Source of the DNA: Gammaproteobacteria bacterium UBA7310
GTDB lineage: Bacteria; Pseudomonadota; Gammaproteobacteria; Pseudomonadales; Ketobacteraceae
NCBI GenBank assembly: GCA_002471665.1
Contig: DKQK01000033.1
Location: 3,709-44,723 of the forward strand
Length of the DNA stretch: 41,015 nt
Direction of reading: 5' to 3'
A program made the position numbers and the translations under genes. How positions within the stretch are numbered: the first letter of the stretch is position 1; each line of letters starts with the position of its first letter. Below the pieces are notes generated by a model. The model was not told the DNA's origin. It did not search any database and saw only the letters and a list, made by a program, of their open reading frames with translations. Positions 32,016 to 39,643 of the stretch are shown piece by piece.

Positions 32016-33812
32016 TCAGGCCGCCTGTTGCCGGCAAACCCGGTTACGGCCCTCTTTTTTGGCGGCATACAATGCATTATCCGCACGTTCTAAAAGGTTT
32101 TCCAAGCTGCTCTTTTCATTTGGAATAACCGAATGAACCCCGGCACTGATGGTGATTGCCAGTGGGCCGTTACGGGTTTCCACCGGGCTTTCTTCGATGA
32201 GCAGTCGAATTCGTTCTGCCACCGTAATGGCACCTTCGGTTTCAGTTTCCGGCAGAATGATGCAAAACTCTTCTCCGCCGTATCGGGCCGCAAAATCAGT
32301 GGGCCAGCGCACACCGTGTTTTACCCGGTTGGCCACTTCCTGCAGGCAATCATCACCCACTGGGTGGCCGTGGGTATCGTTGACCGATTTAAAATGATCA
32401 ATGTCCATTAAGATGATGGCCAGTGGGCGCTGGTAGCGTTTACCCCGTTCCCACTCTTCGGTCATCACGGTATCCAGATGACGTCGATTGTGTAGCCCTG
32501 TCAACTGATCGGTATTACTCAGGTCGCGTAATTGTTGAGTCAGGCTTTCCAGTTCCTGGGTGCGCTCCTGCACGCGGCCTTCAAGTTCCTCGTTGGCCCG
32601 CTGGGTGGCAATCAGTGCCTGTTCCTGTGCTTCGTAGCGCAACCGGCGCTCGGCATTGATGCGCTCAGCCAGGGCAAACGACAGCAGCACCACTTCCAGG
32701 GATGAGCCGATGTGGGTGCCGTATTCGGTGAACAGGTTGGTCGGCAGGATGCCCGCTTTGTTCAATGCCAGAATAATGCCCCCGGACAGCATGGCGGTCC
32801 AGGCGATGGTGTAGTATTTGGCGGTCACCTGGCCCCGATACCAGCATACACAGCCAGAGGCCAAAGCCATTACGCAGGCGCCTGCGGCCCACAGGATCAA
32901 TACAGTAATGTTGTAGTGATAGGGAACGAAGAAGGCGCTGATGGCCAGGGCGATGCCGCCGTACCAGAACACCACCAGGGTTTTATCAATCCACCTGGAG
33001 TAATCCCGTACATTGAGAAAGCTGCGGGTGAACGAAGCCCCGAACACCACGACGCCGGATAGAAACACGATAATGGATTGATCATTCCACTGGGTAAAGG
33101 TCGGCCACAGATAACGGAACGAGTAGCCCCCCAGGCTGGCAAGAAACAGGGGCATGCAGAGCACATAGCCCACATACAGCAGATAGGTGCGTTCGCCCAG
33201 CACAAAAAAGATCAGCAGATTGTACGCGGCTATGACGATCATGGTGCCGAAGAATATGCCCTGCAGAATGGTGCGGGTGGTATCAAAGCCAAAAAAGGCT
33301 TCCTGATCCCATAAAGTTACCGGAACCTGAACCGCACTGCTGGATTCCACCCGCAGGTAGACCGTTATGTGCTGTTGGGCTTCCCACTGCATGGGGATGA
33401 TAAAGTTACGGTGATCAAAGGGGCGCTTGTGGTAGGGGTATTTGTCACCCAGTTCATACTGTTGGAATACACTGCCGTCTGAAACCAGATAGACGTCCAC
33501 ATAGTCCAGTACCGCGTAACTTATTTCCAGCAGGCGGGACTGCTTCTTCTCCGTGGGATTATCGATTTCAATTCTCAGCCACCAGCTGGATTCGTTGTAA
33601 CTTTTGTTGAAGGTTTTACTGCCGTTTTCGATCCACTGTGGATTGCCTTCCATGATATCCGCAATACTGACCTGGTGCTGGGCGTCTTCAATGTATTGCA
33701 CTGAATTATTGAGATTGATGCCGTTGCCGTCATCACTCAGCAGCAGCGGTGAAGCGCTTACCTGCAGAGTTGTCATGAGGATGAGCAAAAATGCGATCAG
33801 GTGTCTGTGCAT
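32016..33812 (-). CDS. 7TMR-DISM membrane diguanylate cyclase
   Basis: 598 aa. Signal peptide, then a periplasmic carbohydrate-binding-like 7TMR-DISMED2 domain (about 35-170). A 7TMR-DISM seven-helix membrane domain follows (about 185-385), then a coiled coil (385-425) and a C-terminal GGDEF domain (430-590). The active-site signature is GGEEF (512-516, in RYGGEEFCIIL), a functional variant that makes c-di-GMP from two GTP. The inhibitory I-site RxxD is not canonical: the residues before the active site read WPTD, with tryptophan in place of arginine, so product inhibition may be lost. It diverges from the unknown secreted protein at 33966. Confidence 0.92.
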   Translation of the reverse strand: MHRHLIAFLLILMTTLQVSASPLLLSDDGNGINLNNSVQYIEDAQHQVSIADIMEGNPQWIENGSKTFNKSYNESSWWLRIEIDNPTEKKQSRLLEISYAVLDYVDVYLVSDGSVFQQYELGDKYPYHKRPFDHRNFIIPMQWEAQQHITVYLRVESSSAVQVPVTLWDQEAFFGFDTTRTILQGIFFGTMIVIAAYNLLIFFVLGERTYLLYVGYVLCMPLFLASLGGYSFRYLWPTFTQWNDQSIIVFLSGVVVFGASFTRSFLNVRDYSRWIDKTLVVFWYGGIALAISAFFVPYHYNITVLILWAAGACVMALASGCVCWYRGQVTAKYYTIAWTAMLSGGIILALNKAGILPTNLFTEYGTHIGSSLEVVLLSFALAERINAERRLRYEAQEQALIATQRANEELEGRVQERTQELESLTQQLRDLSNTDQLTGLHNRRHLDTVMTEEWERGKRYQRPLAIILMDIDHFKSVNDTHGHPVGDDCLQEVANRVKHGVRWPTDFAARYGGEEFCIILPETETEGAITVAERIRLLIEESPVETRNGPLAITISAGVHSVIPNEKSSLENLLERADNALYAAKKEGRNRVCRQQAA

Positions 33813-33965
33813 ATCCGGGGGTTGCCAGTAATGTCAGGAGTCTCTTAAAGCGTAGCACTCTCTGAACAAAGTGAATGATTTGTATACTTGGTGGGGGTTA
33901 AATTTGCCGGATACGGGTGTACAATAGGGTGCGTTATAAGAATAACAACTAAACAGGCCTTTCGT

Positions 33966-35246
33966 ATGAATCTAGCGAAATATACCCTTCTGCTGCTTAC
34001 CCTGGTGTTTTCAGCCCAAAGTTACGCCATCCTACCCCCTCTGCAACAGATCGATGCCTTTAAGGTTATTTCCCTGGAAGGCGAGGACATACCCTGGGTG
34101 CTGGGTTGGAAGCTGGATGAATTGTCACTGGCAGCCATGGTTGATGGCGTGATGGAGCCCATTCCCTTCCAGATCGATCAGTACAATACCGGTGGCGCGA
34201 TCTATTTTGAAGGCTGGCATGTGCCCATGGCCGGCGCCCCTGATCTGATGGATACCACTGATAAGCTGTTGTTTCTGTTCAAGGATGCCGGTGCCAGGCG
34301 GGATCCGCGGGCGCCATATGATGGGGAAATGGTGGCCGAAATCGTCACCCGCGATAGCAACGGAGTAGAACGTTTCGTCTATCTGGTGCGACATTCCCGG
34401 TTACGCTCAGAAGAGCAGTATGTGCGCTACAGTGCCGAGCTTGGCTTGGTAGAAACGGATTTTTACAGTTTGCGTTACAACAAGAAGAACCACCTGAAAT
34501 GGGATGATTTCAGTTATATCAATTACGTGGGTGAGCGGCCGCTGGATTCCATGAAGCTGCGCCTGAATACCGGGATTCTGACCTCGGTAACCGACACCGA
34601 ATTGAACAACGACCAGATGATCGCCCTGCCCACCGGTGAGATAATCGGGCCGATTCGTACCACCACCCAGTTGGATTTCAATTTGTACCTGTTCGGGGTT
34701 TCCATTTTGCAGCTCAGTATGCAGATTCATCATTATCCCAAGTCCATCATGTATGACGTACGCGGGATTATTCCCGAGTTGCGGCGCAAGCTGCTGGTGG
34801 ATCCGTCACTGACCATGTCCCTGGATGCCAACCGCCTGTTGGGGGCCAACACCTACACCTCCGCCTGGGATGGTGAGCCGGGCCTGGTGGACGGTGTGGT
34901 GGACGACAATGAAAAGGCCTTGATTGAGGCCGGCCTGGACCCGGCGGATAACTGGATCTGGGTGACCTCCAAGCGGAATCTGGATATCCTGGCGTTTGTG
35001 GATTACCTGGGGGATTTCAATGAACCCATGTCCCTTTTGTATAAGGACAGCCTGGATTTTGATGATCCGCCGGAAGTGTTTCCAGGGCAGATGCCCAATG
35101 TTGGGTATGGTATTAACGAATTCCCGATGTCGGGATTCATCGGGTTTGTGGTGAGCCTGTTTGTCAGTGATGGCTATGAAGGTGATCCCAAGGTGTTTGC
35201 ACCCTATGCCCGCACCTTGCCCGAGTTGGAAGTTCGGGCGCTCTGA
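33966..35246 (+). CDS. Exported protein of unknown function
   Basis: 426 aa. I do not recognise the family. A signal peptide is clear (MNLAKYTLLLLTLVFSAQSYA), which sets the start at 33966; the open frame runs further upstream but without an SD or signal. The mature chain is acidic, with no cysteine, no membrane segment and a mixed strand/helix pattern. An acidic stretch (LVDGVVDDNEKALIEAGLDPADNW) recalls a calcium-binding loop. The end FAPYARTLPELEVRAL is neutral. It diverges from the diguanylate cyclase and is followed after 44 nt by a small lipoprotein gene, probably in one transcript. A periplasmic or secreted location is the only safe statement. Confidence 0.7.
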   Translation: MNLAKYTLLLLTLVFSAQSYAILPPLQQIDAFKVISLEGEDIPWVLGWKLDELSLAAMVDGVMEPIPFQIDQYNTGGAIYFEGWHVPMAGAPDLMDTTDKLLFLFKDAGARRDPRAPYDGEMVAEIVTRDSNGVERFVYLVRHSRLRSEEQYVRYSAELGLVETDFYSLRYNKKNHLKWDDFSYINYVGERPLDSMKLRLNTGILTSVTDTELNNDQMIALPTGEIIGPIRTTTQLDFNLYLFGVSILQLSMQIHHYPKSIMYDVRGIIPELRRKLLVDPSLTMSLDANRLLGANTYTSAWDGEPGLVDGVVDDNEKALIEAGLDPADNWIWVTSKRNLDILAFVDYLGDFNEPMSLLYKDSLDFDDPPEVFPGQMPNVGYGINEFPMSGFIGFVVSLFVSDGYEGDPKVFAPYARTLPELEVRAL

Positions 35247-35290
35247 TTGGCCGTGATCGTCGGATGTGTCGGATGTATAGGAACGTAAGA

Positions 35291-35812
35291 ATGAAGAAAA
35301 CATGGGTTGGTTCAATGTTGCTGGTTTCCCTGTGGGGCTGTACCACCACCGGGGAAACGGAGCTGGACACAAAAGTTGCCGCCTTGACCACCTGCGAAAA
35401 GATCGATGCGCTGATCAAGGGTCACAAGCACGGGTTTCCCAACCTGCGTACCACTCAAAGCAGTGCCAAGATCATGGATGTGTGGAAAGCCCGCTATCAC
35501 CTGGTGGGGGATTCCTGTCAGGTCTGGGGTTGGGGGGCTGCCCGGTTCAGCTATGTATGCACACTGACCGAGCCCGGGCAGGACCTTGCCATGGAGCACT
35601 TCAATCAAGCCAAGGCCAAGACCCGAGAATGTTTGAGCCCGCAATGGGCCCTGCAGGAAGGCCCCCGGGATAATGGGGAAGGCGTGAAAGCCGAATTCAG
35701 CAAGCCCGGTGAGAAAACCGTGGTGACGCTGGTGGCGGCATCCTCGCCCACGGTGTTCAAGACAGAGTGGAAAACTTACTATTTTGTCGGTGATCCCAAC
35801 GACATCCGCTAA
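35291..35812 (+). CDS. Small lipoprotein of unknown function
   Basis: 173 aa. The lipobox LWGC after a hydrophobic run (MKKTWVGSMLLVSLWGC) shows a lipid-anchored envelope protein, and this sets the start at 35291 rather than nine codons upstream. The mature part has four cysteines (in TTCEK, GDSCQVW, YVCTL and TRECLSP), which could form two disulfides in the periplasm. The end TEWKTYYFVGDPNDIR is strand-like. No family is recognised. It follows the unknown exported protein by 44 nt and converges on the small periplasmic protein gene 26 nt away. Confidence 0.72.
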   Translation: MKKTWVGSMLLVSLWGCTTTGETELDTKVAALTTCEKIDALIKGHKHGFPNLRTTQSSAKIMDVWKARYHLVGDSCQVWGWGAARFSYVCTLTEPGQDLAMEHFNQAKAKTRECLSPQWALQEGPRDNGEGVKAEFSKPGEKTVVTLVAASSPTVFKTEWKTYYFVGDPNDIR

Positions 35813-35838
35813 GCCGATGGGTTATTCAAAGCTGATCG

Positions 35839-36345
35839 TTACTCGGTTTCACCTTCATGGAGCGTGGCCTTTGCCAGGGCAAACTGGCAGGTAGGGCTCT
35901 CCACTCCGCGGGATTTGCTGGACAGTTTCAGGCTTTCGCCATCGGTGACGATGGAATAGCCGCCGTCGCGCTGTACCACCTTCAACTCCACGTTTTCGTC
36001 ATTCATGATCAGGTTCTGGAACAGAACCTTTTTGAACGATTGATGGGGGTGATCAATGTAGAACTCATTGTAAAAGTCTCCATCCTCCACCGCCATAGTG
36101 ACGAACGTGGTTTCGCCCGTGGTGTAAAAGTTGGCATTGCAGGTCTGATCGCCGCCGGCTTTGCCCACCAGTTCCACCCGGCCGACGCCGGAGCGGAACT
36201 TGCTCAGGGTCTCATTGAGCAGGTTCTTGAATTCCTGATGCACAGCGCCGTTTTCTCTGGGTACTTTGACGATGGTGCTGTCAGCCAGGGCAGTGGCAGA
36301 ACCCAGCATTGCGGCCACACACAGTCCAGTTGTTATTGTTTTCAT
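35839..36345 (-). CDS. Small periplasmic protein of unknown function
   Basis: 168 aa. Signal peptide MKTITTGLCVAAMLGSATALA, then a hydrophilic domain with two cysteines (GGDQTCNANFY and VESPTCQFALAKATLHE) positioned for one disulfide. Predicted strands alternate through the middle (VELVGKAGGD, ETTFVTMAVEDGDFYNEFYID). No family is recognised. It lies 17 nt after the coiled-coil gene on the same strand, so the two are probably one transcript. It converges on the small lipoprotein gene. Confidence 0.7.
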   Translation of the reverse strand: MKTITTGLCVAAMLGSATALADSTIVKVPRENGAVHQEFKNLLNETLSKFRSGVGRVELVGKAGGDQTCNANFYTTGETTFVTMAVEDGDFYNEFYIDHPHQSFKKVLFQNLIMNDENVELKVVQRDGGYSIVTDGESLKLSSKSRGVESPTCQFALAKATLHEGETE

Positions 36346-36362
36346 AGCATCGTCTCCGGTGG

Positions 36363-37883
36363 TTAACGCAGGTGCTGAACCAGAAGTTTGGGAAGCACCT
36401 TGGCCTCTTCGGCCAACAGTAATCGGTGAGCATCCTCATCACCGGCAAAATACACTCGCCGCTGATCCGCTTCGGTTCCGTTCTCAATATTAAACCGGCC
36501 AGACGCGGTGGGTACCCGTACTACATTGCCTCTGGCATCAATGCTGGGGATCTGGCGTTGGTAATCCAGGGGGCCTTTCGCATCTTTCTGCCAGCGGTTA
36601 TAGAAGAATTTGATGTTCGACGTAATCAAGCGCTTTTTCGCCGATTTGATACAGGCAATGTATTCGGCATTGGTCATGGTATTGTCCGGATCCGGTTTGA
36701 CGCAGGCACCCTTGGTGTCATAAACAATGTTGGCCCGCAAACCTTCCAGGCCAATGGGATCCAGCACCGCCAGAAAATCAATGGTACGTTTTTCCGAGTA
36801 GGCAATGCGGGTGGCGGCATCAATGGCGGCGCCGCCGCCCAAGCCGTGGCCGATCAGAATCAGTTTGGCTTCTTTGGGAATCTGGCGAATGTAATCGCGA
36901 AAGGCCTCTTGAAATCCCAGGCTGTTGGCCGGGCCCGCTCCTGTGTCAAAGCCGTTCCAGTTGGCTTGGATGTATTTGGCGCCGTAGGATTCCACCCAGC
37001 TCTTCAGGTGCAGGGTATCTTCGATGTTGGGTTCCAGCTCGCCGGAAATCGCAAATACATAGGCATCGTGATCCCCATCCAGTTTCAGTTCAGCGGCCGC
37101 TGGCGATTTGCCGGCCGGCTTTGGTACCGCCGTTTCCGCCTGAATGGATTGCTGTTTGCTGCTCTGCTCGCGCTTGAATTGGGTGACCAGGCTGTTGAAT
37201 TCCTGGTTTTCCTTATTCAGTTTTGCTTGCTGGTTTTTCAGCTCGGCCCTTAGATTATTCACTTTGCGCGCGGTGTTGTCCCGTTGACTGATCAACGAGG
37301 CAATGCGGGGATCCTTGTCCAGTGAATTGTCATCCACGTCTTCTTTTTGCGCATCAAGCTGGCTTTGCAATTCGGTCAGTTTGCCCTTGGCTGTTGCCAG
37401 TTCGGACAGCAGTGGCTGCTTTTTCTTCTCCAGGGCAACGATCTGAGCCTGATACTCTTGCTGGCGCGCTTCGTAATCACCCTGGGCCAGGCGCTGTTTC
37501 AGTACATTCAGCGCCCCATGGCGTTGCTGGTCGCGCTCCATATCCCGGCGTACGATGTCGATATCGAAATCCACCAGCGAGATGTCTTTTTCGATGCGCT
37601 CGATCTCGAATGTCTGACGTTTCAGTTCCCGTTTGGCTTCATGGACCAGTTTGCGTTCTTCCGTACGTTCTTCGCGGATCAGCTTGCGCTGATCCAGAAT
37701 CTGCTTGTCCAGGCTCCACAGGCTCTTTTCCAGGTTGCTGATGGCGGATTCGGTGTTGCTGATGTCCTGTTTCAGCTGCTTGACCTTGGAGGCACTGGTA
37801 TTGATCTGGGCCTGGGTGACTGCCTGGGCGGTGCCCCATAGCATGCAGCTCAGTATCACGCAGACACGAATGAATAGCCTCAT
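36363..37883 (-). CDS. Exported coiled-coil protein with a lipase-like domain lacking the catalytic serine
   Basis: 506 aa from the preferred ATG (signal peptide MRLFIRVCVILSCMLWGTAQA); an ATG thirteen codons upstream (37922) is also in frame. Residues of about 25-250 form a long charged coiled coil. Residues of about 270-500 look like an alpha/beta-hydrolase. The nucleophile elbow reads LILIGHGLGGGAA: the Ser of GHSLGG is Gly347 (codon GGC). The partners look kept: D375 in AVLDPIG, as in lipases, and H486 near the end (GDEDAHRLL). The hydrolase is therefore probably inactive and may bind a substrate or partner instead. It shares a strand with the 17-nt-distant small periplasmic protein gene. 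Function is not known. Confidence 0.72.
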   Translation of the reverse strand: MRLFIRVCVILSCMLWGTAQAVTQAQINTSASKVKQLKQDISNTESAISNLEKSLWSLDKQILDQRKLIREERTEERKLVHEAKRELKRQTFEIERIEKDISLVDFDIDIVRRDMERDQQRHGALNVLKQRLAQGDYEARQQEYQAQIVALEKKKQPLLSELATAKGKLTELQSQLDAQKEDVDDNSLDKDPRIASLISQRDNTARKVNNLRAELKNQQAKLNKENQEFNSLVTQFKREQSSKQQSIQAETAVPKPAGKSPAAAELKLDGDHDAYVFAISGELEPNIEDTLHLKSWVESYGAKYIQANWNGFDTGAGPANSLGFQEAFRDYIRQIPKEAKLILIGHGLGGGAAIDAATRIAYSEKRTIDFLAVLDPIGLEGLRANIVYDTKGACVKPDPDNTMTNAEYIACIKSAKKRLITSNIKFFYNRWQKDAKGPLDYQRQIPSIDARGNVVRVPTASGRFNIENGTEADQRRVYFAGDEDAHRLLLAEEAKVLPKLLVQHLR

Positions 37884-38193
37884 GCAGTCGATTGATAGAA
37901 TTTGAAAATGTAAGCTCGCCATGGTGTTTCGATACTTCTTATAGTTATGTCCCTGAATGACCGACCGTTCTTATTGTTATTCCAGCTTGAGCCTGACGTG
38001 TGTATATGGCTGGTCTGAATATGTGTCATCAAACTGTGATCAGGTTCTCAATGCAGAATAAGACGGTTCCTGTTCCTGTGCAAGTCCGGCACCGGGGCCG
38101 GAGACGCTCTTTCCACTCTTTAATAGTGCCATATCAGCCTGTTACAGACTGTGGATTCCCTGTAAAATGTTTGTACAAAAAACAATCAGGCAT
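37884..38193. other. Intergenic stretch without a gene
   Basis: 310 nt between the coiled-coil gene start and the DUF1329 terminator. A -10-like TATAAG reads toward the coiled-coil gene on the minus strand (37938-37943). That position would leave almost no leader for the ATG at 37922, which favours the start at 37883. No open frame with an SD is seen on either strand. A GC-rich patch (about 38086-38105) can form a short hairpin. Confidence 0.4.
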
Positions 38194-38221
38194 AAAAAAA
38201 GGGGTGCTTAGAGCACCCCTT
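38194..38221 (-). terminator. Strong intrinsic terminator after DUF1329
   Basis: On the minus strand AAGGGGTGCT-CTA-AGCACCCCTT forms a perfect 10-bp stem with a 3-nt loop, and TTTTTTT runs on from its 3' arm. It lies 22 nt past the DUF1329 stop and fits a classical rho-independent terminator ending the DUF1302-DUF1329 operon. Confidence 0.9.
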
Positions 38222-38242
38222 CATTATACCCAATCCGCGTGG

Positions 38243-39616
38243 TTAACGAACACCGCTACGGCGCAATGCCGCAGGCTGGAACTCCCGCTTGGAGAATTTC
38301 ACCTCAAAGTTGGTGCCCTGGGGTTCGTTGTTCTCAAAACCCAGTGCCAGGTAGCGGCCCGCATTCAAGTCATACAGGGTTTCGATGGCATAGCCCTGCA
38401 CGTCCACGTTGTAGTAGAACATCTGATGCGCTTCCGCCACCCGCCACAGATTACCGCGGCCATCGTAGTGATCGATAACGCTGGCCAGCCAGGTGTCTTC
38501 GTCCAGGAAGAAAACACGCTTGGCATAGATGTGGCGGGTACCTGCACGCAGGTTGCCTTCCACTTCCCACACCCGGTGCAGCTCATAGCGGGCCATGTCC
38601 TGATTAATGTGGCCGGCCATGATCATGTCGTCATAGGGCACGCCTTTCTTGTCCAGTTCGTAGGAGTTGTAAGCAACGTACATCTCCTTCTTGCCTTTCA
38701 GGGTCCACTCATAACGGTCGGGAGAGCCATTGTACAGGTCGAAGTTGTCCGCGGTCCGCATGCCGTCGGATGCTGTACCCGGGCCATCATAGGCTACCTG
38801 GGGGGCACGCCGCACACGGCGCTGACCGGCGTTGTAGATCCACGCGCGGCGGGGCTCCTTCACCTGGTCGATGGTTTCGTGCACCAGCAGTACGTTACCG
38901 GCCAGGCGGGCAGGTGCTGTGACCTGTTGCTTGAAGTAGAACATCACGTTGTCATCTTCACCGGGCACGTAGTCGGTGAGCTGATTGGTTACGGCCAGCT
39001 GGTCATTGAACATAACCATACTGTAATTACCGTTGGCCTGTGGTGTGACCTGGCCGATGGTGCGCTCCAGGGAATCACCGCGCCAGCGGCCGATGTGGTT
39101 CCAGATCGCCTCCAGGCCATTCTGGGGAATGGGGAAGGGGTAACCCTGCAGGTTCAGGCCCTTGAGGCCGGTGGCCCCCACGGTCTCTGCTTCCAGGGCG
39201 TTCTTTTTGGTCAGCTCCACAATACGATCGGGCATGGCGTAGGGGCGACGGGTTTCGTACACCGGCATGCGATAGGTATCGGGATACTTCTCAAACATGG
39301 CAATCTGACCGGGGCTCAGTTTGTCTTTGTACTGATCCAGGTTCTGAGCGGTAATGGTGAACTTGGGCTTGTCATTGGGGAACGGGTTGCACAGGAACTC
39401 CCCCCCCTTGTAACAATCCGGGTTGCCTTTCATGCCCCCATCCCACTTGGGAATGGTGCCGTCGGCGTTTCCGGCCACTTCTGCCCCGCTGGGGGTCAGT
39501 TCGTTACCGAGCTTTGCCACTTCTGCCGGCGGTACCTTGGCGAAGGCCGGTGCGGCCGCCAGCGTGGAAGCCAGCACTGCGCCGGCCAGGAGTTTCAATT
39601 TGTGCGTTGATTTCAT
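38243..39616 (-). CDS. DUF1329 family protein (exported)
   Basis: 457 aa. Signal peptide (LKLLAGAVLASTLAAAPAFA), then the DUF1329 domain across nearly the whole chain. Hallmarks include LGNELTPSGAEVAGNADGTIPKWDGG at the N-terminus and DGMRTADNFDLYNGSPDRYEW later. Family members are periplasmic or outer-membrane associated with a LolA/LolB-like fold. They are nearly always paired with DUF1302 in hydrocarbon- or lipid-degrading proteobacteria; their role is unsettled, with export or uptake of lipophilic compounds proposed. Two ATGs and a GTG are possible starts. AAGGA is seven bases ahead of the ATG at 39616, which is chosen. It lies 27 nt after the DUF1302 gene and ends in a strong terminator. 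Confidence 0.88.
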   Translation of the reverse strand: MKSTHKLKLLAGAVLASTLAAAPAFAKVPPAEVAKLGNELTPSGAEVAGNADGTIPKWDGGMKGNPDCYKGGEFLCNPFPNDKPKFTITAQNLDQYKDKLSPGQIAMFEKYPDTYRMPVYETRRPYAMPDRIVELTKKNALEAETVGATGLKGLNLQGYPFPIPQNGLEAIWNHIGRWRGDSLERTIGQVTPQANGNYSMVMFNDQLAVTNQLTDYVPGEDDNVMFYFKQQVTAPARLAGNVLLVHETIDQVKEPRRAWIYNAGQRRVRRAPQVAYDGPGTASDGMRTADNFDLYNGSPDRYEWTLKGKKEMYVAYNSYELDKKGVPYDDMIMAGHINQDMARYELHRVWEVEGNLRAGTRHIYAKRVFFLDEDTWLASVIDHYDGRGNLWRVAEAHQMFYYNVDVQGYAIETLYDLNAGRYLALGFENNEPQGTNFEVKFSKREFQPAALRRSGVR

Positions 39617-39643
39617 GTTCATATCCTTGTTTCCCCCCACAAC

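Noticed and set aside
38073..38110. Patch resembling part of a cobalamin riboswitch (GTGCAAGTCCGGCAC)
   Set aside because: Only the short core resembles the B12 box region. The preceding and following conserved parts are missing, and no plus-strand gene lies downstream.
38000..39610. Plus-strand open frame of 536 codons opposite DUF1329
   Set aside because: It crosses the strong terminator and the full DUF1329 gene on the other strand, has no recognisable domain and no SD.
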